Positions 1-7,567 of a stretch of 64,000 nucleotides of DNA are shown here, in pieces (the first letter of the stretch is position 1; each line of letters starts with the position of its first letter). The stretch is from the NCBI GenBank assembly GCA_963835935.1, contig CAWIHK010000001.1, positions 1,178,001 through 1,242,000 of the forward strand, given 5' to 3'. The notes below the pieces were generated by a model that was given only the letters and a program-made list of their open reading frames with translations, was not told the origin of the DNA and made no database searches. The stretch is from CAWIHK01 sp963835935 (lineage in GTDB: Bacteria > Bacteroidota > Ignavibacteria > UBA10030 > CAVZMI01). The translations under genes were made by a program, and so were the position numbers.

Positions 1-711
1 GAAAAGTTTTCCGTCTCGCGACTCATCGGAGCTCCTCCGGGATATGTGGGGTATGAAGAAGGTGGTCAATTGACCGAAGCGATACGTCGAAAACCTTACT
101 CGGTTGTTTTACTCGATGAAATCGAGAAAGCACATCCGGAAGTTTTTAACGTGCTTCTGCAAGTTCTTGACGAAGGAAGGTTGACCGATAGCAAGGGACG
201 AACGGTCAATTTCAAAAATACTATCATCATCATGACCTCTAATCTTGGCTCGACCATCATTCAAGAATGGACACAAAACATGACCGATGAAAATCGGGAT
301 CAAGTGATGGAAGCGGTTCGTCTCAAATTATTCGATATGCTTAAGCAAACGATTCGACCTGAATTTTTGAATAGAATCGATGAGATTATAATGTTTAAAC
401 AACTGAGTCGCGAGGACATACTACAGATTGTCGATTTGCAAATGAAGAATGTCGAAAGACTGGCGAATGCGAAAGGAATTACAATAACGATGGAGGATAA
501 AGCGCGGCGATGGCTGGCTGATGCCGGATACGATCCGCAATTTGGTGCGCGGCCATTGAAACGTGTAATTCAAAAATACGTGATGAATGCGCTGTCGGAA
601 AAAATCCTCGCCGGCGATATCTCTGAGGGAGATTCGATTGAGATCAGTTTAGATTCGGGTGGCAACATCGAGTTTGTTCCTATAGTTAAAGGTGAAGTAA
701 AGCGGGATTAA
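1..711 (+). CDS. clpB: ATP-dependent chaperone ClpB, C-terminal part (5' end outside window)
   Basis: This is the end of a Hsp100 disaggregase that works with DnaK to pull proteins out of aggregates in the cytoplasm. The frame is open from base 1, so the gene starts upstream. What is visible is most of the second AAA+ domain: the pore loop GYVGYEEGG, Walker B VVLLDEIEKAHP, sensor 1 IIIMTSN, and the arginine-bearing sensor 2 region FGARPLKRVIQ followed by the small D2 subdomain. The stretch HPEVFNVLLQVLDEGRLTD matches ClpB better than ClpA or ClpX. ClpC remains possible because the N-terminal and middle domains are outside the window. No terminator is obvious after the stop. Confidence 0.9.
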   Translation, partial: EKFSVSRLIGAPPGYVGYEEGGQLTEAIRRKPYSVVLLDEIEKAHPEVFNVLLQVLDEGRLTDSKGRTVNFKNTIIIMTSNLGSTIIQEWTQNMTDENRDQVMEAVRLKLFDMLKQTIRPEFLNRIDEIIMFKQLSREDILQIVDLQMKNVERLANAKGITITMEDKARRWLADAGYDPQFGARPLKRVIQKYVMNALSEKILAGDISEGDSIEISLDSGGNIEFVPIVKGEVKRD

Positions 712-1020
712 TTTTGTCTTAGTCTCTTACAAAGTTAAGCAATGTACAAAGGAATGCCTTTGACAAAAAGCGAAATTATTTCTTAACAATGATGTAAATC
801 TTCAAGTTCCGATTGCCAAGTTTCAAATAAATTTTTACGAAGGAATCCCTGTAGGACAATTCTAAAATTCCAAAGCCAAAAACATCTATGCAGAGCGTAT
901 GTTTATGAGTTGTCCGAAGGACTCCTACGGAGGATTTTTTCTTTTGGAACTTGTTTGGAGTTTGAAAGTTGGAATTTGGTACTTAAGTCGGTTTTGGTTG
1001 CGGCTTTGCCGCGTTGGGGA
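712..1020. repeat. Gene-free gap with imperfect inverted repeat (REP-like)
   Basis: No gene is seen here. Bases about 800-885 and 900-990 form a loose inverted repeat. TTGTCC...CTCCTACGG near 909 faces CCTGTAGGACAA near 850, and AAACAT/ATGTTT arms lie near the centre. The gap separates two convergent genes, so it may act as a bidirectional terminator or be a decayed extragenic palindrome. Confidence 0.35.
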
Positions 1021-1782
1021 TTAATTTTTTTTCCTCAGTATCAACAAACGTGTTAATACGCTCTGTGCTGAAACAGTTCTTTCCGGGAAGATGAAAGTCA
1101 GCTTTGCTCTGTCATCACGGCCTAGTGTAATAATAGAACCTTCAGGAATATCCGATTCACCAGGAGTATGGACAACCGACATTAATCCGATGAGTTCAAA
1201 AAGCTTTCGGCAATATGTACCTCCTTTGAAACTCATCAAATAATCTAACATTTGATTTTCCTCGAATGTCAAACTAATACGTTTATTTCCAATTTCACGA
1301 AGTATTTCATTTATCCCCTTGGCAATTTCGACGACTGCGTTTCCTATTTCCTGCGGCTGGAATTTCTTCACTGCGGAATTGAGCGGCTCTATTTTGATGT
1401 TAATAAAGTCGATGCATACATCATAACCATTTTCTGTCTGCTGGAGAAAAACACTGAATTGTTTTAGGGGAAGGACGCGTTGCGAAAAACGGAATTTAAT
1501 TTCAGCTTCATGACCGGCGGGCCGTAATTCCACTGTTGTCTCTACATCGAACTGATCAATCGAAAATCGAGTATGGAGCTGAGAGAGTTTCTTTCCTGAT
1601 TTTAAAGTGAATTCATTAAAATGAGTCAGAAGCGTCCGCGACAATTTATACAGATTTGATTTTTTACTGACTCCACTTTCATCCAAAATATCTGCCGGGA
1701 CGCGAATCACCGTACGCTGCTTTTGCTTCTTTGATTGCGTTTGCCGTTTGGTTTCTTTTTTCTGCAATGTCGATTCTGCCAT
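1021..1782 (-). CDS. Hypothetical protein with basic N-terminus
   Basis: I do not recognise this protein of about 253 residues. The first 25 residues are very rich in Lys, Gln and Thr and look disordered. The rest is a mixed alpha/beta soluble sequence with no signal peptide, membrane segment or familiar motif. The start at 1782 is preferred over one 12 codons upstream (1818) because GGAG sits 4 bases before it. It stands alone, convergent with clpB and divergent from rsmB across a 260-base AT-rich gap that would hold both promoters. Codon use is like that of its neighbours. A nucleic-acid-binding role could be guessed from the basic start, but nothing in the sequence supports it firmly. Confidence 0.65.
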   Translation of the reverse strand: MAESTLQKKETKRQTQSKKQKQRTVIRVPADILDESGVSKKSNLYKLSRTLLTHFNEFTLKSGKKLSQLHTRFSIDQFDVETTVELRPAGHEAEIKFRFSQRVLPLKQFSVFLQQTENGYDVCIDFINIKIEPLNSAVKKFQPQEIGNAVVEIAKGINEILREIGNKRISLTFEENQMLDYLMSFKGGTYCRKLFELIGLMSVVHTPGESDIPEGSIITLGRDDRAKLTFIFPERTVSAQSVLTRLLILRKKN

Positions 1783-2045
1783 TATTCTCCAGAAAGATTC
1801 AGGGTTCTTGTATAACAAATGCTTTCTTCAATTATCGGATAATGATTACCAATTCTTTATCAGAATCTGATTGAATCTAAGATTATTTTTTTGTAATCTG
1901 TCAAATAATATTATTTTCGATATACGACAGTGACTAGAATAACCTAAAAACAAGTGAATTTGCCATTGTGATAGAAACAGCTTTCTATGCTTTACACATC
2001 ACACATTTCGGTATGATTATTTCGTGAAAAACCCAATACTTATAA

Positions 2046-3386
2046 TTGATTGACTTGAAACCTTCATCTTGTATCGGACACATTGTAGAATTAATACGAC
2101 TCATCCAGAAATCAACCATTCCGGCTGATCGTGTTGTATCAAGTTTTTTTCTCGAACGGCGTTATCTTGGCGCACGCGACCGGCGTTTTATTTCCGAGAA
2201 AACATTTGGAATATTCAGGCATGCACTTCGTCTTGAATATATTATACGGGAAATCTGTAAAGAATTAAATGTAATGCTTCCGGGAACCTTCCCTGGATTA
2301 TGGATTTATTCGATGTATGCAGTGTGTGTTGATGGACAACAGCCGGCAGAACTGGAAAAGGATATAGGATCTCAGTGGAACCTGGTTGAGCCTCCAATAG
2401 ATTGCATCGAATTCTGTTCACTAGCCGTTCGTTATGATAATCGACGGCAATATTCGAAAGATCCCGAAGAACAGATGAGTATACAGTATTCTTTTCCACA
2501 ATGGATGATCCGGCGATTCATGAAGCAATTCGGTGTTACTGAAACCGAACAACTTTGTGAATCGTTAAATCAACAGGCGCCGATCACGCTCCGTGTTAAT
2601 ATTTTGAAAACCTCACGTGACGAATGCCTCGAAAAATTGTCTATTGAGAAGCTAAATGTCCGGCTTGGGAATTTATCTCCACACGCTATTGTCGTTCAAA
2701 AAAGAGAAAATTTTTCTGCACTTCAGTCTTACAAGGATGGATTATTTGAAGTACAAGAGGAGGGAAGCCAGATTATTTCGTTTGCCGCGAATCCACTGCC
2801 GGGAAATATTGTTATCGATGCTTGTGCAGGAGGAGGAGGGAAAACTTTACATCTTGCCGGCCTGATGCAAAATCGTGGAATTATTTATTCATTTGATGTC
2901 TCTAAAAGTAGGCTGGATGAATTGGAAAAAAGAAGTAAACGCGCAGGCGTGAATATTGTAAATGCTTCCACACTTGACAAAGTGCATGCTGAAACATATA
3001 ATAGACTTGCAGACGTCGTATTGGTGGATGCCCCTTGCAGTGGATCGGGTACTTTTCGAAGGAATCCCGCCATGAAATGGCGTCTGCATGAAAATGATGT
3101 CGAGTTATTCTCGAAGCAGCAACAGGATATGCTGCAGAAATATTCCGAGTGGGTGAAACCTGGAGGTACGCTTGTGTATGCTACATGTTCCATTATTTCT
3201 GATGAGAATGATGACGTAGTAGAAAACTTTTTGAAAAAGAATTCTAATTATTCACTTGCCGATCCGCGCAACAATCTCGCCAGTTGGAATGTGCAGGATT
3301 TAACGGAAGGGAAATTTATTAGATTACTTCCATCACATCATGGGACGGATGGTTTTTTTGCGGCGTTGATGCGGCGATCATTATAA
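2046..3386 (+). CDS. rsmB: 16S rRNA m5C methyltransferase, RsmB/NOL1-NOP2-Sun family
   Basis: An SAM-dependent RNA cytosine-5 methyltransferase, expected to modify the small-subunit rRNA (C967 in E. coli). The 446-residue length fits RsmB. An N-terminal NusB-like helical region (about 1-150) carries rRNA binding. A Rossmann domain follows with the SAM loop DACAGGGGKTLH, then motif IV DAPCSGSG (Cys near 331) and motif VI YATCSI (Cys near 381), the two cysteines used for release and covalent attack in this family. The start is TTG; no ATG lies close upstream, and the N-terminal residues already fit the NusB-like fold. It is first in an apparent operon, 12 bases before a lipoprotein gene. RsmF or another Sun-family member is the main alternative. 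Confidence 0.85.
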   Translation: MIDLKPSSCIGHIVELIRLIQKSTIPADRVVSSFFLERRYLGARDRRFISEKTFGIFRHALRLEYIIREICKELNVMLPGTFPGLWIYSMYAVCVDGQQPAELEKDIGSQWNLVEPPIDCIEFCSLAVRYDNRRQYSKDPEEQMSIQYSFPQWMIRRFMKQFGVTETEQLCESLNQQAPITLRVNILKTSRDECLEKLSIEKLNVRLGNLSPHAIVVQKRENFSALQSYKDGLFEVQEEGSQIISFAANPLPGNIVIDACAGGGGKTLHLAGLMQNRGIIYSFDVSKSRLDELEKRSKRAGVNIVNASTLDKVHAETYNRLADVVLVDAPCSGSGTFRRNPAMKWRLHENDVELFSKQQQDMLQKYSEWVKPGGTLVYATCSIISDENDDVVENFLKKNSNYSLADPRNNLASWNVQDLTEGKFIRLLPSHHGTDGFFAALMRRSL

Positions 3387-3398
3387 AAGGGTAAATCT

Positions 3399-3902
3399 AT
3401 GAAAAAATATTTAATCACATTTTTTGTCGCATTATTCTTCATGAACGGTTGTTCTCGCATGTCAGAACAGGAAATACTCTCACATGCCCAGACGAGCAGG
3501 GAGCAAGCGAAATTTGCCGATGCGTTGGGATATTACAGGATGTATCTTGACGAATACCCTGACGGAAAAGATCGGGCGGAAGTGTTGCTAAACGCTGCCA
3601 GTTTGTGCGGAAACGATCTGAAGGAATATAAAGCCGCAGTTGGCCTGTACAAAAAATTTTATCGGGAATATCCTTCAAATCCAGATGTCTCGAAAGCGAT
3701 TTTGTTAATTGGATTTTTGTATTCCGAACAAATTAAAAATGTTGATAGCACTCGGTATTACTACACGTTATTCATAGAAAAATATCCTCAGAACGAAATC
3801 GTGCCTTCCATAAAAATTGAACTTGAAAACCTCGGGAAAGATCCGGAAAAACTTCTTGAGGAAAGACTTAAGAGTAAGCCAGACAAAGTGAAGATCGAAT
3901 GA
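3399..3902 (+). CDS. TPR-containing lipoprotein
   Basis: A 167-residue predicted lipoprotein. The N-terminus has a Lys-Lys start, a hydrophobic stretch and the lipobox MNGC with Cys18 as the lipidation site. The mature part is helical with repeated pairs such as FADALGYYRMYLDEYPDG and AAVGLYKKFYREYPSN, typical of tetratricopeptide repeats in the BamD/YbgF style. It is too short to be a complete BamD, so a general scaffold role at the envelope is the safer reading. Its stop overlaps the start of the DUF58 gene by 4 bases (ATGA), so the two are probably translationally coupled. Confidence 0.75.
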   Translation: MKKYLITFFVALFFMNGCSRMSEQEILSHAQTSREQAKFADALGYYRMYLDEYPDGKDRAEVLLNAASLCGNDLKEYKAAVGLYKKFYREYPSNPDVSKAILLIGFLYSEQIKNVDSTRYYYTLFIEKYPQNEIVPSIKIELENLGKDPEKLLEERLKSKPDKVKIE

Positions 3903-4798
3903 CAGAAGATGTCCGCAAATATCTCAATCCTGATGTTGTAGCCCGATTGTCGAATCTCGAAATTGTGGCGCGACTTGTTGTTGAAGGTTTCATTACAGGA
4001 CTCCATAAATCTCCTTATCATGGTTTCAGTGTGGAGTTCGCCGAACACCGTCAGTACATGCCGGGAGATGAAATTAAACATATCGATTGGAAGATTTACG
4101 GTAAGACAGATCGTTATTATATAAAACAATTTGAAGAAGAAACAAACCTCAAGGCTACGATCGTCCTGGATTCAAGCGGATCGATGGGATATTCTTCCGG
4201 AAATCGAATTACGAAATTGAAATATGGCGCGTTTCTCTCTGCTGCTCTCGCATATCTTATGCTAAATCAGCGCGACGCCGTTGGATTGACAATATATGAT
4301 GAAACGATACGAACGTATCTTCCGCCGCGATCAACTCATTCATATCTTCAGGAAATATTGAAGGAACTTTCGTCACTTACGATTGGTAAAAAAACTTCAA
4401 CTGCTCCGGTTCTTCATGAAGTTGCAGATAGGATCAAGCGGCGTGGTTTGGTGATTGTAATCAGCGACTTGTTTGATGAGCCTGCGAAAGTTATGGCGGC
4501 GCTCAAACATTTTCGTCACTCAAAAAATGAACTTCTGGTATTGCATGTTCTTGATCCGATAGAACGATCGTTCGATTTCGAAAATGCCGCAGTGTTTCAA
4601 GATGTTGAAACACATGAACGCATATCAACACATCCATGGCACATCAGGTATGCATATCGGGAAGCAATGACAGAATTCATCAACACATACAGGAAGAAAT
4701 GCCACGAGTACGGAATTGATTATGTATTGCTGGATACGGAGACGCCATTTGATACGGCATTAACAGAGTATCTCGGAAAACGGAGACATTTGTATTGA
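3899..4798 (+). CDS. DUF58 domain protein (von Willebrand A-like fold)
   Basis: A 299-residue soluble protein of the DUF58 family. The hallmark N-terminal block is present (HGFSVEFAEHRQYMPGDE then HIDWKIYGKTDRYYIKQFE, residues about 41-79). A vWA-like domain follows with a metal-site-type motif DSSGS at 91-95. DUF58 proteins normally sit beside MoxR AAA+ ATPases and Bat-type vWA proteins and are thought to help assemble metal-dependent or envelope complexes. Here no MoxR gene is adjacent, which is unusual, and the neighbours are a TPR lipoprotein and rsmB. The exact client is not known. Confidence 0.85.
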   Translation: MTEDVRKYLNPDVVARLSNLEIVARLVVEGFITGLHKSPYHGFSVEFAEHRQYMPGDEIKHIDWKIYGKTDRYYIKQFEEETNLKATIVLDSSGSMGYSSGNRITKLKYGAFLSAALAYLMLNQRDAVGLTIYDETIRTYLPPRSTHSYLQEILKELSSLTIGKKTSTAPVLHEVADRIKRRGLVIVISDLFDEPAKVMAALKHFRHSKNELLVLHVLDPIERSFDFENAAVFQDVETHERISTHPWHIRYAYREAMTEFINTYRKKCHEYGIDYVLLDTETPFDTALTEYLGKRRHLY

Positions 4799-5521
4799 AA
4801 ATTTCACATTTCTTAATATACGAACTAAGAACGGATCGAAATATATCATAAAAGTATTATGTGTTCACAGTTGGATTATTCAACAACTAACAATTTCAAC
4901 TTGGGAATTATCGATTAACACAAGTCGTCGAGTTTATTCAACGAATATTGAAAAAATCGTTTTCCGAAGGATCGATGAAAAAAATTATTTCATTTTCGAT
5001 AATGAATATCGTTCTAATAACATTCAAATGAATTTTCGGTAGGAAGTCTACTTGATTGGTCGTATGGATTTGGGATAAACACCGATGTATCGTTTTGGAA
5101 AATAATGAGTTATCCGGTTTTAGTGGAATCGGTTTTGATGACATAGATGCCTTTTCATTAACAAGCAGACAGATATTTCACCTTTAAAATGGATGCTTTC
5201 GAAATAAAAAATATATATATTTTAGATGGGAATTGCGCATTTGATAAAGTAATTCATTATATTTCACCAGTATCGTTGCAAATGGATTATAGTTATCAGC
5301 TTCAACAACGATAAACAGTGGCTGATTTTGTTTCAATAAATTACGGACTTGATTTTCGATTAAATAAAGTGTTATCATTAACATTACGAGTGATTAGTTT
5401 GTTAAATCAACAAAATGAATGGCTGCATGGATATCAGGAACAGCCATTATACATTTTTTCCGGAATAGAAAATTACTGATAATCCAAACCTACACTACTA
5501 ACAATAGAGGAGGCTCAAATT
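4799..5521. other. 720-base AT-rich gap without recognisable gene
   Basis: No supported gene was found. The longest open frames here are short, lie on the minus strand, lack ribosome binding sites and have AT-driven composition. The last bases carry a strong site, GAGGAGG about 8 bases before the ATG at 5522, so the promoter of the SPOR protein should be near the right end. The size of the gap allows for a decayed gene or an unrecognised RNA. Confidence 0.4.
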
Positions 5522-6169
5522 ATGCCAAATCTGAACATGAAAGATGACGGATCATTTCACCAGGAACAACCTAACATACGGGTTCGTTCAGATCATGCAA
5601 GAGGAAATACAAGTTATACTTTCCTCATCGTTATCATGGTATTGATAATCACCGCAGGAGGTGTGTTTTATCTTAACAATGCGGGCATAGTAAAATTATG
5701 GGGGCCAAAAGCACGAAAAGTAGCTGTGATTCCACCGTCTCCGGCACCTATCGATTCAGCAAAACTTGCTGCAGCTGCAAAAGCTGAAAAGGATTCTTTA
5801 GCAGCATTGTCACAAAAAGATTCAAAAAAATCTTCGAAACATGGAAAGAAAGAAGAATCAAAGACAGTCGCTAAAAGGGAAGTAGAAAAAGAAAAATCTA
5901 GAGAATCTTCAAAACCTGCTCCCGCACCGGCAGCGAGCGGAGAATACGCCATTCAACTCGGATCTTTTTTAAATCAGGAGAAAGCCGACTCTTACGCTTC
6001 GATGCTGCAAGGAAATGGAATTGAAGCTTATGTAACTAAAGGTGAGACAGCTAAGGGAACGAGGTTCTTAGTGCGTGTCGGAAAATATGCATCGAGGAAC
6101 GAAGCAAAAGATGCAGCTGCGAAGTTTTCGAATGCGGAACCTCCGCCAATCATTGTGAAGGCACAGTGA
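5522..6169 (+). CDS. SPOR-domain membrane protein
   Basis: A 215-residue single-pass inner-membrane protein with a C-terminal SPOR domain, the fold that binds denuded septal peptidoglycan. Residues 1-30 are cytoplasmic. A hydrophobic helix spans about 32-52 (FLIVIMVLIITAGGVFYL). Residues 60-140 are a low-complexity Ala/Lys/Ser/Glu linker, and the SPOR domain (EYAIQLGSFLNQEKADSYASM onward) occupies about 141-215. The layout is that of FtsN/DamX-like division proteins, but sequence alone cannot tell which. It stands as a single gene with a strong Shine-Dalgarno (GAGGAGG). Confidence 0.85.
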   Translation: MPNLNMKDDGSFHQEQPNIRVRSDHARGNTSYTFLIVIMVLIITAGGVFYLNNAGIVKLWGPKARKVAVIPPSPAPIDSAKLAAAAKAEKDSLAALSQKDSKKSSKHGKKEESKTVAKREVEKEKSRESSKPAPAPAASGEYAIQLGSFLNQEKADSYASMLQGNGIEAYVTKGETAKGTRFLVRVGKYASRNEAKDAAAKFSNAEPPPIIVKAQ

Positions 6170-6574
6170 CGTTAATTTTTTGATATTTGTTTCAGATTTT
6201 CCGGAGAGTCATTGTTGATTTAAGACGGAGGTAGAGGGGAAGAGTTGTCACCGACAGTGGCATCACAGTGTAGCAAGACTGAAAAGAAATACTTTGCGCA
6301 ATGGGCTGTCTGTATAGGTTTGTTGTGTGGTGTGTGAGTTGAAATGTTTTGTGTTGTTATAATGGTTTTCTTCGGATCGAAAACATTTCGAAATAGCTTC
6401 CCGGAAGAAAATGATGAATCGCATTTTAATCATTCCGGATGAAAACGGAAAAAAGGCGATTTAAAAAACAGATTCACAATTGGATTAAGGTGCGGCAGAT
6501 ACCTTCTTAAAATAGAGATCTATAACTCTTCAACCCCAGTTCTCTTAATTGAATCAGGGTGTTATGATTGTTTT
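6170..6574. other. 405-base gap, no gene recognised
   Basis: This lies between convergent genes. It holds small inverted segments, such as GTCACCGACAGTGGC near 6250, but no tRNA, tmRNA, RNase P or riboswitch signature that I can recognise and no convincing terminator with a U-run. Confidence 0.35.
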
Positions 6575-6883
6575 TCAATTTGGGGATGATTCTTCTTCTT
6601 GATGTTGTGCAACTTCGTTCTTAAAATAAAGATAATAGAAGATTATTTCTGCTGTCGTAAGTAGAATTAACGAAAGGGCATCACGATCAAACACTTTTGA
6701 GAAACCTTTCTCCGAGATAACAAACTTGATCAAAAAAGTAGATATCGTCCAGCCAACCGAAAATATCAAAGTCATGAAAGCGACACCAAGTATTCCTTCA
6801 CCCAGTCCTTCTTCTTGCCAACGTTTCGTAAAAGCGGCTACCGCTCCGACTGCATGCAAGTAAAAAATAAAAACCATGATCAT
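6575..6883 (-). CDS. Small hypothetical membrane protein
   Basis: A 102-residue protein with three likely membrane helices (about 2-17, 31-53 and 68-87) and a hydrophilic, acidic tail. I do not recognise a family. It is last in a minus-strand run clpS-alaS-gmhA, 59 bases after gmhA, so it may be cotranscribed. The start is ambiguous between two in-frame ATGs two codons apart, and no strong Shine-Dalgarno distinguishes them. Confidence 0.6.
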   Translation of the reverse strand: MIMVFIFYLHAVGAVAAFTKRWQEEGLGEGILGVAFMTLIFSVGWTISTFLIKFVISEKGFSKVFDRDALSLILLTTAEIIFYYLYFKNEVAQHQEEESSPN

Positions 6884-6942
6884 TTGTTAGTCTTTCTGAA
6901 AGATAAACGTAGCTTCGAACTGTGTCTATGTGCCATAAAAGT

Positions 6943-7548
6943 TTATCCGAAGATTTCTTGTTCCACTTCCTGGAAAATAATGTGGCCGATAGTAATATGG
7001 CCTTCTTGAATTCGTTGAGTGTCGGTTGAGGGAACAATGATCGGTAGGTCGCACAGGTCTTTCGATTTTCCTCCATCCTTGCCAAGGAATCCTATCGACT
7101 TCATTCCTTTTTCACGTGCTTTTACAAATGCGCGGTTTACACTTTCCGAATTACCACTGGTACTGATGCCGATAAGAACGTCGCCTTCATTACCGAGTGC
7201 TTCGACGCTTCTGGCAAAAACATTATCATAACCGAAATCGTTTGCGCCTGCCGTCAGATTTGAAACATCGGTGGAGAGTGAAATTGCCGGGATGCCCGGA
7301 CGCTGTATTTTTGGATTCAATCTGATCACAAATTCCGTTGCAAGATGTTGCGCATCCGCCGCACTGCCGCCATTGCCGCAAAGAAGTATTTTTTTCTTAT
7401 TATTCAACGCGCCGATAATTATGTCGATAGCGTCTATGATATCGTTCGTGCATTGTGCCGCGATGCGTTTTTTTGTCTCGGCACTTTCCGACAAAGAATC
7501 CTGTATGAATTTTTGACGGTAGACAAGTGTCAACGGAAGATGTGCCAT
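6943..7548 (-). CDS. gmhA: Phosphoheptose isomerase GmhA
   Basis: Converts sedoheptulose 7-phosphate to D-glycero-D-manno-heptose 7-phosphate, the first step of ADP-heptose synthesis for LPS inner core. The 201-residue length and SIS fold are those of GmhA. Visible landmarks are LLCGNGGSAADAQHLATEF (about 53-71), ISTSGNSESVNRAF (about 127-140) and EGHITIGHIIFQEVE near the C-terminus, which holds the zinc and catalytic residues of the family. GGAG lies a few bases before the ATG. It follows alaS by 19 bases in the same operon. A heptosyltransferase-like gene at 46.6 kb fits the same pathway. Confidence 0.93.
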   Translation of the reverse strand: MAHLPLTLVYRQKFIQDSLSESAETKKRIAAQCTNDIIDAIDIIIGALNNKKKILLCGNGGSAADAQHLATEFVIRLNPKIQRPGIPAISLSTDVSNLTAGANDFGYDNVFARSVEALGNEGDVLIGISTSGNSESVNRAFVKAREKGMKSIGFLGKDGGKSKDLCDLPIIVPSTDTQRIQEGHITIGHIIFQEVEQEIFG

Positions 7549-7567
7549 GAAAAATTCTCCTTCGAAA

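Noticed and set aside
4799..5521. Minus-strand open frames of 60-70 codons in the gap
   Set aside because: No ribosome sites, AT-driven composition and no recognisable protein pattern.
6170..6574. Possible structured RNA
   Set aside because: Only small scattered inverted segments; no conserved motif of tmRNA, RNase P, 6S RNA or a riboswitch that I could recognise.
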